Of a stretch of 64,000 nucleotides of DNA, positions 51,725 to 60,921 are shown piece by piece. The notes below the pieces were generated by a model. It was not told where the DNA came from. It saw nothing but the letters and a program-made list of their open reading frames with translations, and made no database searches. Source of the stretch: an uncultured Porphyromonadaceae bacterium (GTDB lineage: Bacteria; Bacteroidota; Bacteroidia; Bacteroidales; Muribaculaceae); the NCBI GenBank assembly GCA_902495075.1, contig CABUVO010000021.1:16548-80547 (forward strand), written 5' to 3'. How positions within the stretch are numbered: position 1 is the first letter of the stretch; every line of letters starts with the position of its first letter. Both the position numbers and the translations under genes were made by a program.

Positions 51725-53682
51725 TATTCATCATATCGCTGGTGGCACTGGTTGCAGGCGGTTGCAAGACTCCGAAACTTTCTGACGCAAACGAGCAGAT
51801 GGGGCGTGGAGAATTCTTCAACGCCGCAAAAACCTATCGTGCCGTTTATAACAAACTTTCTCCGAAAAACGAACGGGAGCTTAGAGGGGAGGTGGCATAC
51901 AAACTCGCCACATGCTATCGCCGCCTTAGCCAGGCGCCACGCGCCTCAGCAGCTTATCAGAATGCGATCCGTTATGAATACCCCGATTCAATGGCATTCT
52001 ATTATCTTGGTCGGTCGCTGCAGGCTGAAGGGAAATACTCTCCCGCCATTGATGCATACAGAACATATCTTGAATGGCACCCTGACGATGCCCTCGCAAA
52101 AGAGGGTATACGTGGCTGCCAGAGGGCAATACGCGCTAAAAACGAACCAAAGAGTCGCTATGTAGTGAAGAATGCAAAAATCTTTAACTCTCAGCGTGCA
52201 GATTTCTCGCCTATGTATCTCGACAAAACCCTCAATACTCTCTATTTCACCTCCTCTACAGAGAAAGCCACCGGCACAAACAAGTCTGAGATAACCGGCA
52301 CAAAGAAGTCTGACATCTTTTTCTCCACAAAAAATGAACGCGGCGAGTGGCAACGACCGGAACCTGCCGCCGGCGAACTCAACACCGATGCTGATGAAGG
52401 AATTGTCAGTTTCTCGCCCGACGGACAGACAATGTATCTCACCGTTGCAAAGCGCTCACTAAATTCCGACACATCGGTGGAGATCTATACCTCGCGCCGC
52501 TCTGATGCAACGTGGAGTGCTCCGCAGAAATACGAGATAACAGCCGACACACTCTCGGCATATGGACATCCTGCAGTTTCGCCAGATGGCACCTATCTCT
52601 ATTTCTGCTCCGATATGCCGGGTGGTTTCGGAGGGAAGGATATATGGCGCATAAACCTCAAATCTCCCACTGGTTCTCTTGAGAATCTTGGCGAACAGAT
52701 CAACACTTCGGGCGATGAGATGTTTCCTTATGTCCGTACTGATTCCCTACTCTATTTCTCTTCTGACGGGCATCCCGGCTTTGGAGGGCTTGACCTCTTC
52801 CGCGCCAAACTAAACAGCACCGGGCAGCGCTGGAGCGTGGAGAACATGGGAGTGCCAATGAACAGTAGCGGTGATGACTTCGGCATTACATTCGGTGAGG
52901 GAGAATCCGGATTCTTCAGTTCCAACCGTCGCGATGCACGCGGCTTCGACAGTATTTATAGCTTTGAGCTGCCGGAAATAAAAGTGACAATATCCGGTTA
53001 CGTACTTGACAAGGATGAAGAACCGGTTCCGAATGCCATCATACGCATCGTAGGCGACGATGGTTCCAATCAGAAGGAGATCGCTCGCGATGACGGCTCT
53101 TTCCGTTTTAAACTCGAACGGGGCGTGAAATATGTGATGAAAGCCGGCGCAAAAGGGTATCTTAACGTAAAGCAGGAATTCACGTCCGGCATGGAGGAGG
53201 AGAATGCCGATTATGGCGTGGACTTCATACTTGCAGCCATCAATAAACCGCAGGTTGTGGAAAACATATTCTATGACTTCGACAAGGCTACCCTGCGCCC
53301 CGAATCCAAGACGGCACTCGATGAGATGGTAACCATTCTCAATGAGAATCCCAATGTCACGATAGAGATGGGGGCTCATACCGACCGCAAAGGTTCCGAT
53401 GAATACAACATCGAGCTTTCCAACCGTCGCGCCAAGAGCGTTGTGGATTATCTGATTGCCGCAGGCATCGACCCTAAACGCCTCTCGTGGAAAGGTTACG
53501 GGGAATCCACTCCTAAACGTGTTACAAAGCGTATTAACCGTGAATATCCGCAGTTTCCTGAAGACACTGTGCTCGATGAAGCTTACATCGAAACCCTCTC
53601 CCCAGAAGACCAGGAGGCGGCAGATCAGATCAACCGTCGCACTGAATTCCAAGTCACATCCATAGATTACGAATATTATTAG
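51703..53682 (+). CDS. porE: Type IX secretion lipoprotein PorE (TPR, beta-propeller, CRD, OmpA-like)
   Basis: 659 residues. A lipoprotein signal (MRFNAVSLFIISLVALVAGGC, lipobox Cys21) leads to TPR repeats (about 30-140), a WD40/PD40 beta-propeller (about 165-420; SPDGQTMYLT, SPDGTYLYFCSD, FSSDGHPGFGGLDLF, FSSNRRDARGFDSIYSF), a carboxypeptidase-regulatory-like domain (about 426-510; ISGYVLDKDEEPVPNAII) and an OmpA C-terminal peptidoglycan-binding domain (about 520-650; FYDFDKATLRPES, HTDRKGSDEYNIELSNRRAKSV). This order is that of PorE, which links the T9SS to peptidoglycan. The start codon is in the loop of an 18-bp hairpin. It lies 56 nt after hpt-adk with no promoter seen between. Confidence 0.88.
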   Translation: MRFNAVSLFIISLVALVAGGCKTPKLSDANEQMGRGEFFNAAKTYRAVYNKLSPKNERELRGEVAYKLATCYRRLSQAPRASAAYQNAIRYEYPDSMAFYYLGRSLQAEGKYSPAIDAYRTYLEWHPDDALAKEGIRGCQRAIRAKNEPKSRYVVKNAKIFNSQRADFSPMYLDKTLNTLYFTSSTEKATGTNKSEITGTKKSDIFFSTKNERGEWQRPEPAAGELNTDADEGIVSFSPDGQTMYLTVAKRSLNSDTSVEIYTSRRSDATWSAPQKYEITADTLSAYGHPAVSPDGTYLYFCSDMPGGFGGKDIWRINLKSPTGSLENLGEQINTSGDEMFPYVRTDSLLYFSSDGHPGFGGLDLFRAKLNSTGQRWSVENMGVPMNSSGDDFGITFGEGESGFFSSNRRDARGFDSIYSFELPEIKVTISGYVLDKDEEPVPNAIIRIVGDDGSNQKEIARDDGSFRFKLERGVKYVMKAGAKGYLNVKQEFTSGMEEENADYGVDFILAAINKPQVVENIFYDFDKATLRPESKTALDEMVTILNENPNVTIEMGAHTDRKGSDEYNIELSNRRAKSVVDYLIAAGIDPKRLSWKGYGESTPKRVTKRINREYPQFPEDTVLDEAYIETLSPEDQEAADQINRRTEFQVTSIDYEYY

Positions 53683-53689
53683 CAGAGAG

Positions 53690-53776
53690 GTTTTAGGCTT
53701 TAAGTGTTAGGCTTTAGGCTTTAGGCGTTAGGCATTAGGCGTGACTCCTGCATTTCATTAGCGGGCATTGCCCGCT
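53690..53776. repeat. CTTTAGG array (family A, copy 4) and small GC palindrome
   Basis: Family A words run from 53690 to 53741. At 53760-53776 AGCGGGC and GCCCGCT pair around an ATT loop, followed by ACGAGTCTTACTCGC. Both lie between porE and the DUF2461 gene. Confidence 0.65.
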
Positions 53777-53846
53777 GTTCCGTGTCACGAGTCTTACTCG
53801 CAATTAAAAAGCAAATCCTACTCGCAAATCAAAATAAAGAAAAAAA

Positions 53847-54506
53847 ATGGAAGAATTATATAAATTTCTGAAAGAACTGAAGAAGAATAATAACCGCGAA
53901 TGGTTCAATGCGAACAAAAGCCGCTATTTAGAAATCAAGAAAACCGTAGATGATTTCACGCAGCAGCTTATCAACGCTTTAGCTACAATCGAACCAGATG
54001 CGGCTCGGCTGACTCCAGCCGAGTGCACATACCGCATCTATCGCGACACCCGTTTCTCTCCCGACAAAACACCGTATAAAACACATATAGGCATCTTCAT
54101 CTGCCCCAACGGCAATAAGAAAAGTGAACGCTGCGGATATTACATCCACCTCGAACCGGGTAATTCTTTTGTTGGAGGAGGGTGCTGGTGTCCACCCGCG
54201 CCACTTCTTAAGGAGATACGCCAATCGATCTACGACAATATCGAAGAGTATCTTGACATAATCAATAATCCGGAATTCAAGGAACGTTACAAAGAAGTTG
54301 GGAGCAATCTTCTCAAGACTGCTCCCAAAGGGTTTCCCAAAGATTGGGAACATATCGATCTGTTGAAACCGAGAGACTACACTGTGATCGCTCCTGTGCC
54401 GGATTCCTTTATGAAATCTAAAGATGCGGTGAAGAACATACTATCGTATATGAAGACTCAGAAGCCTCTCAACGATTTCATCAATTATCTTTTCGAATCC
54501 AACTGA
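53847..54506 (+). CDS. DUF2461 family protein
   Basis: 219 residues, TIGR02453/DUF2461 family. Visible markers are the opening LYKFLKELKKNNNREWFNANK, YRIYRDTRFSPDKTPYKTHIGIFI near 60-85, and YYIHLEPGNSFVGGGCWCPPA near 100. The function of the family is unknown. Its last 26 nt overlap the 3' end of the converging aldolase gene. Confidence 0.88.
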   Translation: MEELYKFLKELKKNNNREWFNANKSRYLEIKKTVDDFTQQLINALATIEPDAARLTPAECTYRIYRDTRFSPDKTPYKTHIGIFICPNGNKKSERCGYYIHLEPGNSFVGGGCWCPPAPLLKEIRQSIYDNIEEYLDIINNPEFKERYKEVGSNLLKTAPKGFPKDWEHIDLLKPRDYTVIAPVPDSFMKSKDAVKNILSYMKTQKPLNDFINYLFESN

Positions 54507-55146
54507 AGCAGTCCTTGCATTTTGCAGTGACCACCGACCAGTCGCCGGCGGCGACAACATCTTTCGGAAAGAGCTTGGATCCCATTCCTACACAGAATGC
54601 GCCAGCACCAAACCAGGATTTCAGATTCTCTTCAGTAGGTTCTACACCACCTGTAACCATCAGTTTGGACCAAGGCATCGGAGCTACCAGCCCTTTCACG
54701 AGTTTAGGACCAAGTACATCTCCGGGGAAAATCTTGCAGACCTCGCAACCGGCTTCCTGTGCCCAACCCACTTCCGATACGCTGCCACATCCGGGAATAT
54801 AAGGCACGCCGCGACGATTGCAAGTCTTAGCCACTTCTGCATTAAACAGCGGACCTACCACGAAACACGCACCAAGCTGCATATAGAGAGCGGCTGTTGC
54901 AGGCTCAACAACAGAACCCACACCGACAGCCATCTCAGGGCATTCTTTTGCCGCATATTTCACCACTTCCTCAAACACCTCATGAGCGAAATCTCCCCGG
55001 TTTGTGAATTCAAACAGACGCACGCCTCCGTCATAGCAAGCTTTCACCACAGCCTTTGCCGTGGCAGCGTCCTTATGATAGAAAACCGGCACCATTGGAG
55101 CCGCCTCCATCTTCTTCAATACTTCTAATTTATCAAATTTAGCCAT
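54481..55146 (-). CDS. eda: KDPG/KHG-type aldolase
   Basis: 221 residues, class I aldolase TIM barrel. The Schiff-base Lys is in CEVCKIFPGDVLGPKLVKGL and the early VVKACYDGGVRLFEFTNRGD carries the conserved Glu and Arg. VGSVVEPATAALYMQLGACFVVGP and the final GAFCVGMGSKLFP are typical. Such enzymes split 2-keto-3-deoxy-6-phosphogluconate to pyruvate and glyceraldehyde 3-phosphate, or related 2-keto acids. No edd partner is near; a GH51 arabinofuranosidase lies upstream. The gene overlaps DUF2461 convergently by 26 nt. Confidence 0.86.
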   Translation of the reverse strand: MAKFDKLEVLKKMEAAPMVPVFYHKDAATAKAVVKACYDGGVRLFEFTNRGDFAHEVFEEVVKYAAKECPEMAVGVGSVVEPATAALYMQLGACFVVGPLFNAEVAKTCNRRGVPYIPGCGSVSEVGWAQEAGCEVCKIFPGDVLGPKLVKGLVAPMPWSKLMVTGGVEPTEENLKSWFGAGAFCVGMGSKLFPKDVVAAGDWSVVTAKCKDCFSWIRKDN

Positions 55147-55147
55147 A

Positions 55148-55235
55148 GTTTTAGGTTTTAGGCTTTAGGTTTTAGGCTTTAGGCTTTAGTCACATCCGCG
55201 AAACATCTAAAACCTAAAGCTAAAACCTAAAGCCT
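55148..55235. repeat. Inverted CTTTAGG/CCTAAAG array (family A, copy 5)
   Basis: Left arm TTAGGTTTTAGGCTTTAGG words, right arm CTAAAACCTAAAGC words with a CACATCCGCG spacer. It fills the gap between the aldolase start and the GH51 stop, touching the TAG stop codon of the latter. Confidence 0.7.
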
Positions 55236-57212
55236 CTATTTAAAACGATATATTGCGAACGTCTTTGCAGGCACAGTCACCACGGGAGAGGCGGTGGGAT
55301 CGATTGTGATAGACTGCTTCACGGGTTTCACGAGATCAGGATTGTCGAGAGTATTCTCGGCCTTGTCGTCGGCATGAAGTGTCTCAACAGTCATATGGGT
55401 GAATTTCCCTTTATACCCTTTGAAATCAAGTTTTATTTCCTGATTCATATCGGACGTATTGGCAATCTTCACGATATAATCCTTGGCATCATTATCATAG
55501 GCAGTGGTGGCAAAGATGCCGTCCTGACCTTCAAGACCTGCCGCCGGCTGTTTACCGAGGGTCGTTGGCACTACGCGGGAACCTCTGTTGTGACCATACA
55601 TCTGCTGCACATAATAGCTTGCTGTAGGCATGCTGCGAAGATTGTCAAACCATATCATGTCGGGACGCCACTGCCACCCGTCAACATGTGCGAAAAGCGG
55701 TGCATATGTCGCCATCTCAACAATGTCGGCATTACGCTCCAGTCCGGTCATGAACGCTGCCTCGCAGAGGGCTGCGCCAAAATGGTTCTGGTTATGCCCT
55801 TTCGTATGACAGGCATATTCTCCGGCAAACACCTTCGGACCTTTACGGTCGTAAGAATCATAGCGTGTGCCCTGACTAAGGAACCATTCATCGGGTCGAT
55901 AGAAATGTTCATCAACAAGGTCCACTTTCACCTTCTTCATCTCAGGCCAGAGATAATCGAATTTGTCGCCCTCCGAATCAGGACCTGATGAACCAATGAT
56001 CTTCACATCGGGATATTTCGCGCGTATAGCCTTCACAAATGGAGCAAGACGCTCTACATATTCCGGTCCCCACTGCTCATTACCGACTCCGATATATTTA
56101 AGACCGAATGGCGCGGGATGACCCATCTCGGCACGGAGTGCGCCCCACTTGGAAGAGACAGGACCATTGGCGAATTCGATAAGATCGAGAGCATCCTGAA
56201 TATAAGGATCCAGTTCATTTACGGGAACATGCGCTGACATATCGTGGTTCTGATACTGGCAGGAGAGACCCACATTGACAACAGGCAGCGGAGCGGCACC
56301 AAGGAGCTCGCTGAGCACAAAATACTCATAGAAACCGAGACCGTATGTCTGATAATAGTCAGGGAAGAAATGATGCGTGAAGGTATACTGCCAGCGGTTT
56401 TCATTAAGTGGCCGGTTTTCAGGAGCGCCTACAGTGTTTTTCCACTGATAGCGTGTGGCAAGATCCGTACCTTCTACGATACAACCACCAGGAAAACGGA
56501 ATACACCCGGCTTTAGATCTGCGAGACGCTTCACAAGGTCTGCACGCAACCCTCCGATATTGTTCTTCGGAAATAGGGAGATATGCTCAAGATCAACTGT
56601 GGTTTCCGGCTTCTTGAGGAAGATACGGAGTTTACCTTTTTCTACAGTCTTAGAGGGCATCAGCTGGCATGTGTATTTCTGCCACTCTTTACCTGAAATC
56701 TCTATCTTCTTTGAAGCATAGGTCTGGTTGCCTCCGTGTGTAGCCTCATCAATAAGCTGAACTTCTATTTTCGATTTCCCACCATCGGGCACACGGGCGT
56801 ACACGCTGAAATCATATACCGAATCTTTCTCAAATGTGACTCCGAAGAAACCTTCATTCACGAGAGTGGTATGCTTGTCGTTATGTCCCGTCGGCTTGAG
56901 TTCCACATAATGCGGATTGCGTTCGAAAGGTCCGTCATTCTTTACCTCTACCTTACCTGCGATCTGCCAACCCTGCAGAGGATTGGCAAACTCGAAGGAA
57001 CGGTTCTTCACTTTCTCGGCATAGAGACCGCCATCGGCTCCGAAGTTGATATCCTCGAAGAAAAGTCCATACATTGTCGACGGAATCTCCGCCCCCTTTT
57101 TCGACGTGTTGATCGTAAGGGTTTTCTCTCCTGCAGCAAAGGCTGCCGACACGGAACAGGCGGCAGAAGCCGCCATTGCAATTGCGATGAGTTTTATTGA
57201 TTTAGATTTCAT
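55236..57212 (-). CDS. GH51 alpha-L-arabinofuranosidase
   Basis: 658 residues with a signal peptide (MKSKSIKLIAIAMAASAACSVSAAFA). A carbohydrate-binding-like segment (about 85-220) sits between the first GH51 strand (MYGLFFEDINFGADGGLYAE) and the catalytic barrel: the acid/base Glu in YIGVGNEQWGPEYV, the nucleophile Glu in KVFAGEYACHTKG, and VEMATYAPLFAHVDGWQW. A C-terminal beta-sandwich ends with AIYRFK. It releases terminal arabinofuranose from plant polysaccharides, probably in the periplasm. No SusC/SusD pair lies nearby. Confidence 0.92.
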   Translation of the reverse strand: MKSKSIKLIAIAMAASAACSVSAAFAAGEKTLTINTSKKGAEIPSTMYGLFFEDINFGADGGLYAEKVKNRSFEFANPLQGWQIAGKVEVKNDGPFERNPHYVELKPTGHNDKHTTLVNEGFFGVTFEKDSVYDFSVYARVPDGGKSKIEVQLIDEATHGGNQTYASKKIEISGKEWQKYTCQLMPSKTVEKGKLRIFLKKPETTVDLEHISLFPKNNIGGLRADLVKRLADLKPGVFRFPGGCIVEGTDLATRYQWKNTVGAPENRPLNENRWQYTFTHHFFPDYYQTYGLGFYEYFVLSELLGAAPLPVVNVGLSCQYQNHDMSAHVPVNELDPYIQDALDLIEFANGPVSSKWGALRAEMGHPAPFGLKYIGVGNEQWGPEYVERLAPFVKAIRAKYPDVKIIGSSGPDSEGDKFDYLWPEMKKVKVDLVDEHFYRPDEWFLSQGTRYDSYDRKGPKVFAGEYACHTKGHNQNHFGAALCEAAFMTGLERNADIVEMATYAPLFAHVDGWQWRPDMIWFDNLRSMPTASYYVQQMYGHNRGSRVVPTTLGKQPAAGLEGQDGIFATTAYDNDAKDYIVKIANTSDMNQEIKLDFKGYKGKFTHMTVETLHADDKAENTLDNPDLVKPVKQSITIDPTASPVVTVPAKTFAIYRFK

Positions 57213-57227
57213 GATGTATGTTTTTAT

Positions 57228-57348
57228 AGGCTTTAGGCTTTAGGTGTTAGGCTTTAGATTTGCGGAAGAATTTATTAACCATCAACCATTAATTATTAAC
57301 CATTAACTTTCTCCCATCTAAAGCCTAAAGCCTAATACCTAAAACCTT
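57228..57348. repeat. Inverted CTTTAGG/CCTAAAG array (family A, copy 6), entering the waaA 3' end
   Basis: Left arm 57228-57257, right arm 57318-57348. Between them are AACCATCAACCATTAATTA words, another simple repeat. The right arm encodes the last seven residues (KVLGIRL) and TAG stop of waaA. Confidence 0.75.
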
Positions 57349-58641
57349 AAATATCTTTTCTGTCGCTCCTATCTTGCTGCGGATATATTCCCCGGCGAGA
57401 TGCCCTCTCGTGCCCCGCTCTGTGTCGTTGAAAAAGAGGATGTCTGCCTCTCGCTCAAAGTCATCTTTTGAATATATAGGTACACCTCCGCCCCATTCCT
57501 CCATCTCTCGAGCCTCGATGAACTTGGAGTTGTTGGGACCGTAAATCACGGGGACATCGTATACCGCAGCTTCGTTGATATTATGCAATCCTGCGCCGAA
57601 TCCTCCGCCAACATACGCCACATCGCAATATGCATAGGCGGAAGATAGCAGCCCGAAGCAATCGATTATCAGCACCTGTGCGTCATTGACAAGCTGAGGA
57701 TTCTCCTTAGCCTCACTCAAGAGCACCACTCCATTGCTGAAAAGCTTCTTCAAGGCATCAAGACGTTCGTCATCATATTCGTGAGGAGCGATAACAAGTT
57801 TCACTTTGGGATGACGGTTAAACCATTCGGAATATACAGCCTCATCTTCCTGCCAGCTGCTTCCAGCCATCATCACAACAGGGCGATCCTTGTCGTTACG
57901 GCGCGTAAAACTTTCAATCAGAGGAATCGGCTTTCCGGCAGCTCGTATTTCAGACACACGATCGAAACGGGTGTCGCCGCAAACGTCGACGGCATCCACT
58001 CCGATTCCGGCAAGCAGTTGCTTGCTACGTTCATCCTGCACAAAGATGCGGGTGTACCATTTAAGCCAAAGACCATACCAGGCACTCCGCTTCTTGAAGA
58101 AAAACTGATCCGGTCGGAAAACAGCACTTACGAGATAAGTAGGCACCTGACGTTGCCACAGCTCATGGAGATAGTTGCGCCAGAATTCATACTTAACGAA
58201 TATCGCCATCTCCGGATTCACCTTGTCAAGGAATCGTTTCACTCTGCCGGGAGTGTCGAAAGGGAGATAGCAAACGCAATCTGCACCGGCATAATCCTTG
58301 CGCACCTCATATCCAGAAGGAGAGAAGAATGTAAGCAAGATTTTATAATCCGGGCGTTCTCGCCTGATTTTCTCGATAATCGGACGTCCCTGCTCGAATT
58401 CTCCAAGCGACGCGGCATGAATCCATATATATTTCGAGTAAGGGTCTATATTCTCGTCAAGCTTGCGCCATATCTCTTTCTGACCATGCGCAAGCAGACG
58501 CGCCTTCGGGTTGCGGAAGGCAGCAACGCTGACGCCTGCCCCGAATGCAGAGATAGCCCCTGAATAAAGGGGCTTCTCAAGGAGCTGTCTGCAACCTTCG
58601 GCAAGGAATCCCCTCACCTCTTTCAGACGGGGCACTCTCAT
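57325..58641 (-). CDS. waaA: 3-deoxy-D-manno-octulosonic acid (Kdo) transferase
   Basis: 438 residues. Adds Kdo from CMP-Kdo to lipid A at the inner membrane. Visible are IWIHAASLGEFEQGRPIIEKI near 70, EFWRNYLHELWQRQVPTYLVSAVFRPDQFFF near 150-180, the GT-B C-terminal APHEYDDERL near 260 and AYVGGGFGAGLHNINEAAVYDVPVIYGPN near 340, all typical of WaaA/KdtA. The C-terminus KVLGIRL is encoded by repeat family A. Its start overlaps the gltX stop by 4 nt. Confidence 0.94.
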   Translation of the reverse strand: MRVPRLKEVRGFLAEGCRQLLEKPLYSGAISAFGAGVSVAAFRNPKARLLAHGQKEIWRKLDENIDPYSKYIWIHAASLGEFEQGRPIIEKIRRERPDYKILLTFFSPSGYEVRKDYAGADCVCYLPFDTPGRVKRFLDKVNPEMAIFVKYEFWRNYLHELWQRQVPTYLVSAVFRPDQFFFKKRSAWYGLWLKWYTRIFVQDERSKQLLAGIGVDAVDVCGDTRFDRVSEIRAAGKPIPLIESFTRRNDKDRPVVMMAGSSWQEDEAVYSEWFNRHPKVKLVIAPHEYDDERLDALKKLFSNGVVLLSEAKENPQLVNDAQVLIIDCFGLLSSAYAYCDVAYVGGGFGAGLHNINEAAVYDVPVIYGPNNSKFIEAREMEEWGGGVPIYSKDDFEREADILFFNDTERGTRGHLAGEYIRSKIGATEKIFKVLGIRL

Positions 58642-60167
58642 TTCTCAGGTGCTGGAATTGTTTCTATGGCTTTCCGAATACGGGCAATAACCTCACTCTT
58701 CGGCATCAACTCTGTTATATCAAACATGTGCGGTCCGCGACATGCACCGACAACCGCAAGGCGGAAGGCGTTCATCACATTGCCAAGATGATACCCTTTC
58801 TCTGCAATCCAGTCGAGCACTATCTTCTCGGCGTTTGCCGAAGTCATGTCCTCGATACCTTCGAGCACTCCGATAAGCTCTTCCATGATGCGGGGAGTGT
58901 CAGCGCTCCAACGTTTGCGCACATCCTTTTCTGCATATGTCGTAGGAGCCACAAAGAAGAAATCAGCCTGATCCCACAGATCGGGCACCAGATTAGCGCG
59001 GCTCTTGACCATACCTAAAGCGCGGACAACATATTCGGGTGTGAAACCCTCAATTCCTTTCTCTTCAAGAATCGGAAGGAAGAGACGTGCCAATTCTTCG
59101 TCGGGAGTCTGCATGAGGTATTCATGATTGAACCAGATTCCTTTCTGATAATCGAACTTGGCGCCGGCTTTCGAGCAATGGTCGAAAGAGAACTTGCGGA
59201 TAAGTTCATCCATGCTCATAAGTTCCGAGTCATCGCCGGGATTCCATCCCAAAAGGGCAAGGAAGTTGACAACAGCTTCCGGCAGATAACCTTTCTCACG
59301 ATATCCAGAAGAGATCTCACCCGAATTGGGATCATGCCACTCGAGAGGGAACACCGGAAAACCGAGCTTGTCGCCATCTCGTTTTGAAAGCTTGCCATTG
59401 CCCACAGGCTTCAGCAGCAGCGGCAGATGCACGAACTGCGGCATTGTGTCGCTCCAGCCGAATGCTTCATAAAGGAGCACATGGAGAGGAGCTGACGGCA
59501 ACCATTCCTCACCGCGGATCACATGACTCACCTCCATCAGATGGTCGTCAACGATGTTGGCGAGATGATATGTGGGGAGATCATCGGCACTCTTATAAAG
59601 CACCTTGTCGTCAAGAATCGAAGAATTTACTGTCACCTCGCCGCGGATAAGGTCGCTCACCTTAACTTCGCGGTCGGGTTCTATTTTGAAACGCACCACA
59701 TACTGGGCACCACCGTCGATCAATGCCTTGACCTCCTCTTCCGACATTGTCAGAGAGTTGCGCATGGAGCCACGTGTAGAGGCATCATATTGGAAATTCG
59801 GAGTAGCAGCGCGTGCAGCCTCAAGCTCTTCGGGCGTGTCGAAAGCTATGTATGCCTTGTCCGCATCCAGAAGCACCTTTACATATTCTCGATAGATGTC
59901 ACGACGTTGGCTCTGTTTGTAGGGACCATAGTTACCACCCTCGCGAACACCCTCATCTATGCCGATGCCGAGCCACGCCAGCGATTCGTTGATATATTCT
60001 TCAGCCCCCGGCACGAAGCGGCGCGAGTCGGTGTCTTCGATACGAAGTATCATGTCGCCGCCATTTGCGCGAGCGAACAGATAGTTATATAAAGCCGTAC
60101 GGACTCCGCCGATATGCAGCGGACCCGTGGGAGAGGGGGCAAAACGTACTCTTACTTTGCGTTCCAT
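58638..60167 (-). CDS. gltX: Glutamyl-tRNA synthetase
   Basis: 509 residues, class I synthetase. The HIGH-type motif is RFAPSPTGPLHIGGVRTALYN near the N-terminus and the KMSKS-type motif is KLSKRDGDKLG near 255. LRIEDTDSRRFVPGAEEYI and FDYQKGIWFNHEYL support GluRS. The C-terminal anticodon-binding region is present. Promoter just upstream; waaA follows with a 4-nt overlap. Confidence 0.96.
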   Translation of the reverse strand: MERKVRVRFAPSPTGPLHIGGVRTALYNYLFARANGGDMILRIEDTDSRRFVPGAEEYINESLAWLGIGIDEGVREGGNYGPYKQSQRRDIYREYVKVLLDADKAYIAFDTPEELEAARAATPNFQYDASTRGSMRNSLTMSEEEVKALIDGGAQYVVRFKIEPDREVKVSDLIRGEVTVNSSILDDKVLYKSADDLPTYHLANIVDDHLMEVSHVIRGEEWLPSAPLHVLLYEAFGWSDTMPQFVHLPLLLKPVGNGKLSKRDGDKLGFPVFPLEWHDPNSGEISSGYREKGYLPEAVVNFLALLGWNPGDDSELMSMDELIRKFSFDHCSKAGAKFDYQKGIWFNHEYLMQTPDEELARLFLPILEEKGIEGFTPEYVVRALGMVKSRANLVPDLWDQADFFFVAPTTYAEKDVRKRWSADTPRIMEELIGVLEGIEDMTSANAEKIVLDWIAEKGYHLGNVMNAFRLAVVGACRGPHMFDITELMPKSEVIARIRKAIETIPAPEK

Positions 60168-60221
60168 AATGTAAGTTGTCTATTCGTGTAATTAGAGCGC
60201 TTTTCATGCGCTTCCATAATG

Positions 60222-60253
60222 CAAAATTAATCTATTTCAGCTATTTCTCCAAA
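60222..60253 (-). promoter_or_regulatory. Promoter of gltX-waaA
   Basis: On the minus strand TTTG (60253-60250), 20 nt, then TAATTTTG (60229-60222). The -33 box lies inside the last codons of the upstream DUF3256 gene. The 5' UTR would be about 48 nt. Confidence 0.8.
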
Positions 60254-60921
60254 TTGAATTTGGAGCCGTCCCAACGATAATGAAGTTGCGGACGCATAAA
60301 ACTCTTGATGCGGGCATAATCATCTGCACTCATAAACTGACCGACAGTGAGTTGGGCTGTCATGCCGGTGCCTGTCGGATCCGGTTCGTAACGCACCGTA
60401 GGAAACGGCACAAGTTCTGCCACAAGTTTCTTCGCATCCTTGTCGGGATAATCGAAGAAATCGTCAAGCGTGGCGATCTTGATATATTTGTCTCGTTTAA
60501 GTTCCCGATATGCGGAATTGAAAAAACGGAGATCCGTGTCATATGCCTGGTCTTTGTCACCGATGGTATATGCGGTCATTACCACATCTCCTCTTTTCGA
60601 AGGAAGCACCTTAATGGCGATGGTAGTTACCGGCGTAAGATTTGCCTTGAGATAATCAGGAGTCACCTTATCGAGAAAAGACACTCCCTCCATTGCGTTC
60701 GGAACCTTGGCGATACTGTCGGCAGCATAATAATCAAGCATGTCGAGACGACGCGAACGATCAAGAAGGTCAAGCACGGAAATAGGCATCGACACAAACA
60801 CATCGGAAGCTGTAAGCGTGTCTGCTGGTGCTTTTTCCCCCTTTGCAAACAGGGGAAGGACAACAGCCACTATAATCAAAAAAATCCTGATTCTTTTCAT
60901 AAGCATCACGGCTGACGACAT
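60241..60921 (-). CDS. DUF3256 family exported protein
   Basis: 226 residues. A signal peptide is clear if translation starts at MKRIRIFLIIVAVVLPLFAKG (60900); ATG at 60921 shares its A with the helicase TAA stop. The body has VSMPISVLDLLDRSRRLDMLDYYAADS and the C-terminal LHYRWDGSKFNLEK typical of DUF3256, a Bacteroidota family of unknown function, possibly periplasmic. Located between the helicase and gltX. Confidence 0.82.
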   Translation of the reverse strand: MSSAVMLMKRIRIFLIIVAVVLPLFAKGEKAPADTLTASDVFVSMPISVLDLLDRSRRLDMLDYYAADSIAKVPNAMEGVSFLDKVTPDYLKANLTPVTTIAIKVLPSKRGDVVMTAYTIGDKDQAYDTDLRFFNSAYRELKRDKYIKIATLDDFFDYPDKDAKKLVAELVPFPTVRYEPDPTGTGMTAQLTVGQFMSADDYARIKSFMRPQLHYRWDGSKFNLEK

